From Beta vulgaris subsp. vulgaris (Eukaryota; Streptophyta; Magnoliopsida; Caryophyllales; Amaranthaceae): DNA of 64,000 bases. Shown in pieces: positions 36,881 to 46,984 of this stretch. The notes beneath the pieces were generated by a model. The model made no database searches, was not told the origin of the DNA, and worked only from the letters and a program-made list of their open reading frames with translations. The first letter of the stretch is position 1. Each line of letters starts with the position of its first letter. The stretch is taken from contig NC_079208.1 in assembly GCF_026745355.1 (NCBI RefSeq), positions 21,520,955 through 21,584,954 of the forward strand, written 5' to 3'. The translations under genes were made by a program, and so were the position numbers.

Positions 36881-37781
36881 GGGAAGTGGCCCCCTCGGCT
36901 CCTGCTACCTCGAGCGCCGTTGTGGTTGCGACGGCTTCGAAGAAAAAGGAGCCCCTGGTTGAGGAGGCTATGAGATTACCATTCTCAGCTCTCTCGATTG
37001 CCGAGATGGCTGCACGCTTCGACAAGGCTTCGGAGCATTTGGTGACGGGGTTGGACGAAAGGGCGTGTCTATCGCCCGATGGTCAGGAGGTCGAGGCCGT
37101 CAAGGCGACCATGATCGAGGTATGATGATTTTCCTGGTTCATGCATAGTTGCTTTGATTTGTAGCTTTATGTTTGCTAACACCTCTCTTTCCTTTCCAGC
37201 TGTCGATCAGGGTGCTGGCCCTGGCTCGAAGGTCTATTCTTGGAATATTGTCCGGGACTGCTTCTGGGGAGATGTCTTGGGATGAGAGGCAGGCTCTCAT
37301 CTCCCGCCTGCGCCTGGCCGAGATGCGGCTTTCGGAGGCCCAAGAATCGATGGCCAATTCCCTGAAAGCCTTCGAGGAGAAGAAGGCAGAATTAGAGCAA
37401 GCCCGTGACATCAGCTTTAAACAAAGGGACTCTGCCAGCAAGAGGCACAGGGCTGCAGTCAAGGACTGCAAGAGGGCTGAGGAGAAGATCGAGAAAACTC
37501 GAAAGAGTGTTGAGGAGGCCATTGCCAGGGCTCGAGAGTGCCGAGAGGCCGTGGTCCTTGATTGGAAAGAGTCTGAGGAGGGAAGGACCTTCCTCGAGGA
37601 TGCCTCCCTGCAGGCCTCCGAGATTGGGCAGACCGAAGCTCTCCGCAAAGTGCGGTTGGTTCTCGAGAAGCTTGCCCCCAGCCTTCCTTGGGGCGAGGTT
37701 GTGGAGGGAGTCAAGGCGCTTTCCCAAGAGGAGGGGCCGGTCGAGGAACAAGCTCCTCGTTCGGCCAATCTCGAGGGATGA
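36877..37781 (+). CDS. Antisense coiled-coil gene inside the Tat element, two exons, N-terminus missing
   Basis: Encoded on the strand opposite to the retrotransposon genes, between integrase and the 3' LTR. The open first exon (36877-37119) has no ATG before a TAG at 36874; it runs to MIE followed by GTATGA. Intron 37120-37199 (80 bp, phase 0) has a branch-like CTAAC and ends TTTCCTTTCCAG. Exon 2 (37200-37781) encodes LSIRVLALARR, then about 110 residues rich in E, K, R and A with heptad-like spacing (EEKKAELEQARD, KRAEEKIEKTRKSVEEA), then a short hydrophobic end (LPWGEVVEGVKAL). AATAAA follows at 37962. Tat elements such as Grande are known to carry antisense ORFs of unknown role. The upstream domain was probably replaced by the minisatellite. 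Confidence 0.72.
37120..37199 (+). other. Predicted 80-bp intron in the antisense gene
   Basis: Donor GAG|GTATGA, branch-like TTGCTAAC about 20 bases before a pyrimidine-rich acceptor CTTTCCTTTCCAG. Both flanking frames are open and in phase, and the intron itself is T-rich, unlike the GC-rich exons. A frame through the intron would also stay open from 37173, so splicing is an inference. Confidence 0.75.
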
Positions 37782-37961
37782 GCCGTGGCTCTTCTTCTTA
37801 TCTTCTTGCTCCTCCTTTTTCTCTTCCTTCTCCCCAGGCTCTTCTTTTTCTTATGCCTCCTACTAGGATAAACATTGTCCTCTTAGGCTTTCTTGTTTGA
37901 TCTAAGTTTTTCTTTGGACTTGTATTGTAGTGACTTCGATAGCTTGTACTATGATTAATGG

Positions 37962-37967
37962 AATAAA
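37962..37967 (+). terminator. Polyadenylation signal for the antisense gene
   Basis: AATAAA about 180 bases after the stop codon, in a T-rich 3' region that contrasts with the GC-rich exons. Position and context fit a plant 3' end. Confidence 0.5.
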
Positions 37968-38039
37968 ACTCCTGGTTTTCTCATTAGTTTGTCCTTCGAG
38001 TTTTTACTTGCTTTTTCTTGAATTTTCTGATACTTACAC

Positions 38040-38232
38040 AACTTGAGCGGTTTCATAGACTTTACTCGAGGTTGTCCAGGGGTCAATGAGCCCTGGGCAA
38101 CTCGAGGGGCTTCAGAGATCTCTCTCGAGGTTGCTTAGGGGCTAATGAGTCCCAGGCAGCTCGAGGGGCTTCAGAGACCTCGCTCGACGTTGCTCAGCGG
38201 CTAATGAGCCCCAGGCAACTCGAGGGGTTCTA
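38040..38232. repeat. 59-bp minisatellite, block 2 (three copies)
   Basis: The same unit as block 1, at 38085, 38144 and 38203, again spaced by 59. The units read CTTCAGAGA where block 1 has TTTATGGA, so the two blocks form separate subfamilies. They flank the antisense gene on its 3' side. Confidence 0.92.
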
Positions 38233-38523
38233 ACGTTTTTATATAGACCAAGTTTTTCTTCAAAAGGTAACTTTGTTATAGATGACGCCTGAAAAGGCAA
38301 TTTTACATCGATCGGCACGTTTTTCAGTACCTTACAAAATAACTAGGACACATGTTTCAGGCCTTACAAGATGATCAGAAGTGCCTATATGGTATGCCCC
38401 CGAACTCCAGGGACAAACCAATTTAAACATAGAATTTACGAAGGTTGTCCGCGTTCCATGGTCGAGGCAGAGGACGTCCATCTTGGTCTTCGAGTCGATA
38501 GGTGCCTGGGCGGACTATCGAGG

Positions 38524-39722
38524 TCACACTATATGGCCCTTCCCAGTTGGGTTATAACTTTTCCAAGCTAGTTTGTCACCCCGTGGACTCAAATTTTCGG
38601 AGTACCCAGTCATTGATCTGAAAAGCTCGCTTCTTGACTCGGCGGTTGAATAGTCGGGTGAGCTTGAGCTTGTAGGAGATACCCTTGAGGAGGGTCGTTC
38701 CTCGGGTTTCAGGGAGAAGATCGAGGGAAAGCCTCTTTTGTTCATCATTGTTGTCCTGGTCATAGAAGGTGATACGAGGTGATGGGATGCCTAATTCGAC
38801 AGGTAGAACAGCCTCGCTCCCATAAACCAGGTTGAAGGGTGAGTGACCCGTTGCTTTTCGAATGGTGGTCCTGCTGGACCAAAGTATACCAGGCAGGTCG
38901 TCGATCCATGAGCCTTTTTCTCCTTCGAGCATCGTTTTGAGTCCCTTTAGAACCACTTTGTTGGCCGCTTCGGCTTGCCCGTTAGTCTGTGGTCGACTAA
39001 CGGGAGAACTTGGTCTCAATCCCGAATCTCGAACAATAGTCACGTGTAGGGCCGCTATTGAATTGCCGCCCGTTGTCCGATATGGGTACTCGAGAGACTC
39101 CGAACCGTGTGATTAGGTGCTGCCAGATGAACTGTTGAACTTGCCTGTCAGTGATAGAGGCCAGAGGCGCTGCCTCGACCCACTTTGTGAAGTAATCAAC
39201 AGCGACCAGTAAGAACCTACCCTGGCCGGACACGGGAGGGAATGGCGCTAGGAGGTCCATGCCCCACATATCGAAGGGCAATGGGGCTTGGATAGTGGTA
39301 AGGGTACTTGCAGCTTGATGGGGTAGGTTGGCGTGCATCTGGCACTCTTTGCATTTCCGGACCATGTCTGAGGCATCCTCCCTCATGGTGGGCCAGTAAT
39401 ACCCGGCTCGAAGTGCTTTCGCAGTAATGGTTCGTGCTCCTTGATGGCTCCTACACGATCCTCGATGTGTCTCTCGAAGGACATAGTCTCCCTCTATGGG
39501 GGTTAGACAGCGAAGGAGTGGGTGAGTAAACGACCTCTTGTACAGTTGCCATTCATGATATACGACCCAACTCACCCGCCATCGTATGCGTTCGGCCTCG
39601 AGCTCATTTTCAGGAAGATTACCACCTCGAATAAAAGCTATGATTTTGTCCATCCAAGTGGGGCTTCTATCGAGGGTAATCACCCCTTTGTTGATGTTGG
39701 GGGCCTTCAGGACTTCCCACAT
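38524..39722 (-). pseudogene. Tat-lineage integrase
   Basis: Minus-strand integrase in two overlapping frames (39722-38997 and 39043-38524). The zinc-binding part shows H-x3-H-like residues and KCKECQMHANLPHQ. The catalytic core has the first Asp in WGMDLLAPFP, the second in ISDNGRQF, and the Glu in SPVSRPQTNGQAEAANK. A C-terminal domain with VLRKFESTG follows. A frame change lies between the second Asp and the Glu near 39020. No chromodomain is visible, as expected for Tat. Confidence 0.88.
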
Positions 39723-39794
39723 TATAGGCCGATGTGAGAGGTCCTCTGCTGAACTGGCTAGCCTTGATAAGGCGTCTGCTTGCTGATTTTCTGA

Positions 39795-40240
39795 TCAGGG
39801 AATGTGAGTTATTGAGAAGTGAGATAAGCTAGTGATTTCCTCTTTTACCTTCCTTAGATACATACGCATGTTGTCTTCCTTAGCCTCGAACTCCCCTGTT
39901 ACCTGTCCCACGATTAATTGAGAGTCAGAATGGGCCTTGAGTTCTCGGGTGCCGGCCGCCTTGCACAACTGTATGCCTAGGAGTAGCGCTTCGTACCCAG
40001 CCTCATTATTCGAAGCAGCAAAATCGAACTTGACGGCATACTCAGTTTTGTTGGCCTGCGGGTCGAGGATCAAGAGGCCAGCCCCACATCCTACCTTTGA
40101 GGACGACCCGTCGACAAAGAGACCCCAAGACCCTTCTTCGATGGCCTCTGGTCGGGAGGTACATTCTGCTATGAAATCGACGAGGGCCTCAGCTTTGATG
40201 GCGCGCCGGGGCTCGAATTTGATACCAAAATCAGATATTT
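39795..40240 (-). pseudogene. Second (archaeal-type) RNase H of the Tat element
   Basis: The segment 40073-39795 encodes YAVKFDFAASNNEAGYEALL and HSDSQLIVGQVTGEFEAK, the pattern of the extra RNase H that Tat-lineage elements gained between the normal RNase H and integrase. The key D/E/D residues (D in KFDFAA, E in NNEAGYEAL, D in HSDSQL) are visible. The upstream part to about 40240 belongs to the same domain in frame. It lies directly after the ordinary RNase H. Confidence 0.82.
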
Positions 40241-42298
40241 AGGTTGCCCAGTCCGTAATCCTGCTCGACTGATTCTTCCCCTCTATTACCTTCCGCATGG
40301 GCTGGCTTGTAAGCACTCTGATAGGGTGAGCTTGGAAATAGGGCTTGAGCTTTCGAGTGGCTAGGATTAGAGCGAAGATCATCTTTTTGATTGGGGGATA
40401 CTTTGATTCAGCGCCTCGAAAGGCGTGGCTCACAAAGTACACTGGATGCTAATTTTTCTCGCTTCGGCCACGAGAACTGCAATTATAGCGTGGTCCGATA
40501 CTGCGAGATAGACGAAAAGTGTTTCTCCTGGTAAAGGTGAAACCAAGTTTGGAAGGCTTGCTAAGTGGCTCTTGAGTTGCTGGAATGCTTCTTCTGCTGA
40601 AGCACCCCATTCGAATGTTGCCTGCTTTAGAGCTTGAAAGAAGTGGATGTTGTTATCGGCTGATCGAGAGAGAAAACGCCCCAAGGCCGTCATGCAGCCG
40701 GTTAGGCGTTGGACTTCCTTGACAGTTCGAGGGCTCTTCATTTCGATGATGGCCTGATTTTATCGGGATTAGCCTCGATCCCCCTTTCGTCGACGAGGAA
40801 GCCTAGGCATTTCCTCCCCTTACGCCGAAGACACACTTTTTCGGATTTAATTTCATGTTGTGGGTGCGGAGGGTGGAGAGTGTCTCCCTTAGGTCAGAGA
40901 CATGATCCTCTTCTTTCCTACTTTTCACAATCATATCATCGACATAAACCTCGACGTTTCGACCGATATGCTTTTCGAACATCTTATTACAAAGCACTGG
41001 TAGGTGGCTCCTGCATTCTTGAGGCCGAAAGGCATAACTTTATAGCAATAGACTCCCGAGCTCGTGGTGAAGGCAGTGTGGACTTGGTCTTCTTCATCCA
41101 TGGGCATCTGGTGATATCCCACATTTGCATCCATGAAGCTAAACAATGCATGACCGGCTGTCGAATCGACGAGCCTGTCGATCTTTGGAAGGGGAAAATC
41201 ATCCTTTGGACAGGCCTTGTTCAGGTCAGTGAAATCGACACACATTCTCCAGGCTCCAGTCTGTTTGCGGACCAAGACCACATTGGCCAGCCACTCAGTA
41301 TACTGGCATTCTCGAATAAATCCCGCAGCCAACAGTTTTCGTACTTCTTCGGAGGCGGTTGTACTTCTCTCGGCTCCCTGGTGCCTGAGCTTTTGCTTGA
41401 CTGGCCGATGCCCCTCTCGAATGTTGAGTCTATGGACCATGAGCTTAGGGTCGATGCCAGGCATCTCATCGACGGAATAAGCAAAGACATCCTGGAATTC
41501 CTTTATGACCTCTAAGATTTGGACCTTGGTCTCCTCTGGGACCTGCTTGCCTATTCGTATCATGCGACCCCACTCCTCGTCGATGCATACTTCTTCATCT
41601 CGATCGGCAGGACGAGGTCGCTCATACCATTTCGGATTATCAGCCATATAGAGTCCCATGACAGGGAGGGGCTCTTCTGGTTCGGGGCACTTCCTCTTTC
41701 GAGTGGCTTCCTCCGTCTTACTCTTTAGGCTATTGATGTAACACTCTCGAGCAGATTTTTGATCGCCGAATAGCCGAGCGACCTTCCCATCTTTCCCTTT
41801 AAACTGCAGACGCAGTTGGTACGTTGAGATGGCAGCCTTTACTTTGTTGAGAGTGGGTCGCCCAATGATCACGTTATAGGGAAGGCTGGTGTCGACTACA
41901 AGATAGTCGATAATGACATTTCGACCTGCCTTCTTTTCCCCCATTCGTGTTGGCAACTTGACCGAGCCTAGTGGGTGGACTAACTGTCCTCCAAACCCTA
42001 CTAGTGGCTGGTCGATGGGAGTGAGATCTTTTTCTTCATACTTCAGCTTTCTTAAACAGTCCATAGTGATTATATCCGCAGAACTTCCACTGTCAATCAA
42101 AACTCGACCTACACGAAGATTGGCAATCTTCATCTCGACAACCAGAGGGTCGTCATGTGGGGTCTGTATAGGCCGGTGACTGTTCTTGAAAGTCATGGTT
42201 GGGCATATGGCAGAGGAGTTTGTATCGCTTCCATGTTTCAAGGTGTAAAGGTGTTTCTTGCGAGAGCGGCTGGTTAAGCCCCCCGAGGCGAACCCTCA
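40239..42298 (-). pseudogene. Tat-lineage protease, reverse transcriptase and RNase H
   Basis: The long ORF 42241-40931 (436 codons) holds the protease, with VLIDSGSSADI (catalytic Asp) and YNVIIGRPTLN, followed by reverse transcriptase with PLPKIDRLVDSTAGHALFSF and YKVMPFGLKNAGATYQ. A frame change near 40990 leads to 40997-40803, which carries the catalytic YVDDMIVKS box. Another near 40790 leads to 40741-40430 and then 40442-40239, the connection and RNase H region (FEWGASAEEAFQQLK; YPPIKKMIFAL). The ORF lies in the same frame as gag, separated by a TGA at 42296-42298. The frame changes would prevent a full product. Confidence 0.88.
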
Positions 42299-44110
42299 TG
42301 CGATGACGTTGACATATCCTGCGGTTTTGTCGCTTCGAGCCTGCTTTTCCGGGCGGGGCTCGACTTTATTTTCCTTCGGATCCTTCAGATACCGATTTAG
42401 CTTCCCTTCATCAGCCAATATGTCTAGGGCTCTTTTGAGCTCTCGACATTCACGTGTGGTATGGCCACAGTCATGGTGGAATTCGCACCAGAGTTTTTTG
42501 TCTCGTTTATTGACTGATGTTCGGATGGGGTGGGGCTTTGGTAAGGGGTATTTTCCTTTGATGTCCAGGTAGATTTCTCTTTGATTCAGGTTGTACTGAG
42601 GGTCGTTCCAATGATTTTCAAATCGAGGCTTCTTGTCTTTCTCTTTTCGAGAGACATCCCTAGGATTGTCTGCTCGCGGGGTGTATTCGTGCTTTCTTTT
42701 TCCGGAGCTGGGCTCCTCATGGGTTTTGCAGATATCGAAGGCCTGTATAAAGTTTTGGGCCAGGTTCATGGCTTCTGAGAATTAAGAGGCTTCACTCTCG
42801 GCCAGCTTCAACTTGAACCTACTCGATGGGTATAGTCCAAACATGAGAGCGGTAAATGCCACACTATTCTGTAGGTCAGAAACCTTAAGGGATTCTGCAT
42901 TGAACCTCTTGATGTAATCTGCCAAGTCTTCCTCCCTTCGCTGTCTGATCGACATGAGATGGATACTGGTTTTCCGATGCCTCCTTCCTGCAATGAAGTT
43001 CTGTTTGAATGATGTTTCGAGGGCAGTGAAGCTCGATATGCTCCCGTAAGGCAGCTCGGTGAACCAGGTTAGAGCCAGGCCCTTCAAAGTGGTGAGGAAG
43101 AACTTGCACCATGCGGCCTCGCTGCTGGTCTGGACGCTCATTTGTGCTTTGAAGGCGGCTAGCTGATCGATGGGATCAGTTGTCCCGTCATAATGGTCGA
43201 TAGGGAGAACCTTAACCTTTCGAGCGGTGAAAGCTTTCAAAATATTTTCGTCGAATGGCGTGGTGAACCCAAGATTTCCCATTCGAATACCTGACTCGTG
43301 ACTAGACTCGAAGCTCGACGACCGCTGCCTATGACCCCACTGATGCCGGGGTTCTTGTTCTCGTAGAGGCTCTCTTTGCCCTTGGGGTTCCTTCCCCTGG
43401 TGTTCCTGTTCTCGGGGTTCCCTCTCTCGAGGTTCCCTCTCTCGCGGTTCCCTTTCTCGAGGTTCCCTCTGTTCCCGGTTAGGGCTGGGATTGACGTCCT
43501 TCGCCTTGGACTGAGTCCTTCTTTCATTTAGGACTTCCCTGGCGTCACGATTACCGTTTCTCATGTGACGTTCGTTGATTACATGCCGTGCGTCCCCTTT
43601 CCCGGGGGCGGCCTGGGCTGCCCGTCGAGACACCCGCGATGAGCTCAGGGGGTCGAGGGCAATGACCTGTGGCTGGTCCTGATTATCCGTTTGATGACGA
43701 CCAATGGTTAATCGAGGCATGGGAGGCGGAGGAGCCTTGTTCGAAGTCCCTTCCCCTCTTACTTAGAAATTCAGCATCAGAGCTAGGAGGCCATGCTCGA
43801 AATTGTCGCTGAGACGATCAGCTAGCTATTGAAAGTCATGCTGAGTGACTGGGTGAGGACTAGTATGCTCGAGGGGTGGAGGACCCCCTGAGGTTGGGGA
43901 GGTCCTTTCTCGAGGTATTCTGAGATTCACCGCACTCGCCGCTTCTCGAGGATTGACCTCCTCCAGGAGGTGTTGGTTACTGGCTGAGAGTATGGGAGCC
44001 TGACGGGGGTCTCCAACCGTCTCGTCGGCCACCTCGGGGGATGGCGCTCTCGAGTGATTGGATGGAGCGGGAGCCCTTTGCCTCCTTTGGTTTCTCCGAG
44101 TTATGGCCAT
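42296..44110 (-). pseudogene. Tat-lineage gag, one frame broken by in-frame stops
   Basis: The frame opens at 44110 (MAITRRNQRRQR) and stays in one phase to 42296, interrupted by TAG at 43826, TAA at 43760 and TAA at 42782. The middle section has an R/E/P-rich repeat (REPREREPREREP, near 43440) and then the capsid core with IDHYDGTTDPIDQLAAFKA and ALTWFTELP (43200-43030). The last section carries a zinc finger, CEFHHDCGHTTREC, at about 42490-42450. Against the sister copy at 12139-12465, the first stop is CAG changed to TAG, a C-to-T change. No frameshifts occur over 1.8 kb. Confidence 0.88.
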
Positions 44111-44126
44111 CGCTTTTAGTTCGATC

Positions 44127-44144
44127 TCCCCACAGACGGCGCCA
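44127..44144 (-). other. Primer binding site of the Tat element
   Basis: TGGCGCCGTCTGTGGGGA on the minus strand, three bases after the 5' LTR end at 44148. It resembles the tRNA-Asp-type site of related plant elements. Confidence 0.78.
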
Positions 44145-44147
44145 ACC

Positions 44148-44526
44148 TGTTTCGGGTAAAAACTTGTATTAGGCGGGAATGATCGAGATTAAGGTTGATG
44201 GAGGCCCGATGCTCGGAGACTATCTGGAAACCTGCACAAAGCGAGAGTTAGACTACCCCGGGGGTGGATCCGGGATCCTCCCTTCGACAATCAAGTCAGT
44301 TGATCTGTATTAATTGAGGTTGCCAAGTGTATTGTGTGGGATTACGTGCCTCAATAAATGGGGATCTGCCTAGTATTTATAGGCGTTGAAAATAGTGAAG
44401 ATTGTCCCTGCCATGCTGGCACGGAATTTAAGGCAGGTGGGTCCTACTGAGGGCTTCCACGCTGGTAAAGGAAGCTTAGAGCTTTGAATAATCTAGTGGC
44501 CCATCAGATATGATTGGGCCCAAACA
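44148..44526 (-). repeat. 5' LTR of the Tat element
   Basis: 379 bp, about seven mismatches from 35635-36014 by eye. It starts (minus strand) TGTTTGGGCCCAATC and ends CCCGAAACA. The short length and TATTTATAGG promoter-like stretch (44373-44382, plus reading) fit the family. Confidence 0.93.
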
Positions 44527-45073
44527 ATTGGAAATTTTTTTATGTTTTTATGTTTAAAAAAAATATAAACTAAAAAAATAAAACACAAAAAATAACACAC
44601 AAACTAGACTTAAATAAACTCAACTAAGACTCGGAACAGGATCCAGCTTGACTAGGAACAGGATTCAGCTTGACTAGGAACGGGATCCAGCTTGACTGGG
44701 AACAGGGATGAGAAAAACGTGCATAGGAACTAAGAAAAAAAAATTTATACAACAATATCTCTTCCCCCTTTGTCATTATCAAAACTAAGTAATGAACCTG
44801 CAGCACTAGAGAGTCAATAGTCTAGGCATCAAACAAGTTGCTCAAACATAGATCTCATAATATTAGCCATCCAAGCACAGAAAAATAACCATGCAGAAAG
44901 CAACAATACGGACAGTAGATTTTAAGCAATATGCAGAGCAAAGCAGAGAAAGTGAAGAAATTAAAAGTGCTTCATGTGTCTCAGAAGGACACAGGAAGAG
45001 AGATCCAAAAGAAATTGTTTGATAATTACAGCCACAAAGAAAACTTGTTCAATTGTTTCAAAGTTAAAGGAAG
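44527..45073 (-). other. SIRE-type copia 3' region between the envelope-like ORF and the LTR
   Basis: No gene. Three short tandem copies of a 20-base CTTGACTAGGAACAGG phrase lie at 44636-44705. A purine tract (AAAGGGGGAAGAG, reversed at 44758-44770) and TTTTGATAATGACAAAGG match the typical sequence before a SIRE LTR. A second similar tract occurs at 35604-35616 next to the real LTR start, so the tract is duplicated. The Tat insertion lies between the two. Confidence 0.6.
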
Positions 45074-45361
45074 TTAGGGCTTGGAGCGTTTGAAGAGCGA
45101 GGAGACCACAGAGTCAATTTTGGAGAGCACACCATCCACCTTGTTCCTGATCCCCGTATCAGCATTCTTGATAGCGATTAATTGTTGCTGCTGCTGAGAA
45201 TCCAGTACAGAGACAGTGGTCTCTATGGCATTGATCCTGGTGTGCAGAAGGGTCAAGGAGTCCTGAATTTCCCGAAGTAACTTGTTGAGCCCAGTAGTAG
45301 ACAACAACGGAAAATCCACAACAGTAGAAGGAACTGGATCCGAGTCTAGGTGAATAAACAC
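45074..45361 (-). pseudogene. SIRE envelope-like ORF, C-terminal coiled-coil part
   Basis: 95-codon segment in the same frame as 46378-45491, separated from it by several stops. It contains a heptad-like stretch (LNKLLREIQDSLTLLHTRIN, then AIETTVSVLDSQQQQQL) typical of the C-terminal coiled coil in plant SIRE envelope-like proteins, and ends VVSSLFKRSKP. It lies downstream of pol and upstream of the 3' LTR. Role in the element is unknown. Confidence 0.6.
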
Positions 45362-45490
45362 TGTTTCACCTTGATCCTACTCCTTCAGAGTCTTGGACCC
45401 AACCAACCTTTGACTCTTCCTCACAGACCCACTTGGAACTCCCTCTTCACTCAAATCCTCTTACTACCATCACCTTACAGCGTCTTCCTC

Positions 45491-46450
45491 TCAAAATCTA
45501 TCTCCATTGACCAACCTTAAGCTAAGCTTAGTCAGAGTGTCCTTTGTAAGATAATTTTCTGGCTCAAGGAAAAAAGAGGGACTGACAGGCAATTTAACTT
45601 TGCAATGTTTGAAGACAGAGGAGAGAAGGTTTCCATAACCCACTTTGGTGTTGTGGGAAATGCAGTGAGAGAGATGTGAAATAATCAAAGAGGGAAGGTT
45701 GATTTTTATGTTGTTAGCAAGGCAGTACATAATGAGATCCATTAGACTAGCCTGGGTTCTTTTTGAGGAACGGGGTAGAAAGAAACGCCAAACAAACTGT
45801 AATAACAATTTGTGAAATGGGGACAATTCTTTTTGATCTAAAGATAATGCATGAGAATTGCCGTTAAAGAAAGCAAGAATTTTAGCATTTAAGACTCCAT
45901 TTATGTTCAGTTTTTCCCTACCCTTAATGTATTCTTTGTAACCCTCAAATGGGACATCAAACCATTCCCCCAGTTTCTTTTCAGTTAGTGTAACCACACA
46001 ACCATTCACTACGGACACACAGACACCCTCAATTATATTAAAACTTGAACAAAACTCTTTCATTTCTTTTTCAGAAAGACCCTCATCCAAACTGACAATT
46101 TTCCACCATTTTTGAAACTTTAAGATGTTCAATAATTCTGACCACTTGGACTTTTTGCACCATGTAACATCAATACAAAAACCCACAAGAAATTGTGAGG
46201 ATTTTGTTTTCTTACCTCGCTTTGTAGGAACTGTAATCTCCTTTTCTTGTTCACTTTCGGCCTCATTTTCACCATCTTCTTTTTTTCGGAGAGAGAGAAA
46301 GAGGAGCAAAGGATTCTGATTTTGACCCGGTAGAATCTTCTTTAGTCTTGGATGATTCTTGAGCACTAATTTCATCAAGGAATGGTGTTTTCTCTATGGG
46401 GAAATTTTCGTGATCACCGGTATTTTTGTTGTTAGAAGACACGGTGAAAG
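45491..46450 (-). pseudogene. SIRE/Maximus envelope-like ORF
   Basis: A 295-codon ORF (46378-45491), with more of the start readable in another frame up to about 46450 (proline/serine-rich, with NPFTVSSNNKN). The centre has VGFCIDVTWCKKSKW, KLGEWFDVPFEGY and LLLQFVWRFFLPRS. This fits the 'putative plant transposon protein' type found in the envelope-like gene of SIRE-lineage copia elements. I see no clear signal peptide and only weak hydrophobic stretches, so membrane insertion is uncertain. It lies between the end of pol (46985) and the 3' LTR, the correct place for that lineage. Confidence 0.68.
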
Positions 46451-46984
46451 GGTTTTGGAGGGAGGTTGAAGATGAGCGATGAGAGAGAGAGAGAGAGAGA
46501 GAGAGTTAATGTGAGAGTTGGAAATTATGATGGGTCAGTGATGTGATGGGTTGGGTTATAAAGTAATCATGATACCGTGTGAAAGAAAAGTAGAGAGTTA
46601 GGTTTAATGAAACGGTTTATTGGATTTTGAAGGTATTTAATGAAGTTTCTTCATTTAACTCAGATTAATCGAACGTGTAATTGTGGTATAATTCATGTTA
46701 AGTATTTAATTATGGAAGGAAGGTGTGAAAAGAAAAATAAGCAAGAAATTTGGAGGGAAAAATAGAAAAATAAAAAATAAAAATTACTCTTGCATATGAT
46801 AAAAATGTGTCCATAATGTACAAACTACATACTACCAAATATGTGCAAGGACAATAAGGGTAATATTCAAAGACATATGTGAGTCCTTATACTTGACCCT
46901 AGGTGTATGAATTTTTAATTCATGAAAGTTGCAGGACATACTTAGTAAGAAACACTTTTAGGGGAATCAACATCATTTGAACAT
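46379..46984 (-). other. Pol to envelope-like spacer of the SIRE element
   Basis: No gene apart from the beginning of the envelope-like ORF. Contains a (GA)12 microsatellite at 46481-46505 and AT-rich sequence that could hold the promoter or splice acceptor for the envelope-like ORF. Confidence 0.5.
46481..46505. repeat. (GA)12 microsatellite
   Basis: Uninterrupted GAGA run upstream of the envelope-like ORF. On the transcribed strand it is a CT run of the kind often seen in plant 5' untranslated regions. Confidence 0.95.

Larger units (their letters stand above)
35635..44526 (-). mobile_element. Complete Tat-lineage Ty3/gypsy retrotransposon, target duplication ATTGG
   Basis: 8892-bp element in minus orientation with two ~380-bp LTRs and the 5-bp duplication ATTGG on both sides (35630-35634 and 44527-44531). 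Order on the minus strand is LTR, primer site, gag, protease, reverse transcriptase, RNase H, a second RNase H, integrase, then a long 3' region with an antisense spliced gene and minisatellites, then LTR. The second RNase H and the antisense ORF are Tat-lineage traits. The LTRs differ at about seven positions, so the insertion is recent. Gag has in-frame stops and pol has a few frame changes. Confidence 0.93.

Noticed and set aside
37139..37768. 209-codon minus-strand ORF opposite the antisense coiled-coil gene
   Set aside because: It mirrors the plus-strand gene; the plus strand has splice sites, coiled-coil pattern and a poly(A) signal, whereas this frame is Ser/Arg-rich with no motif.
40709..41728. 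Plus-strand ORFs of up to 268 codons opposite Tat pol
   Set aside because: Shadows of reverse transcriptase; the minus strand has clear catalytic motifs.
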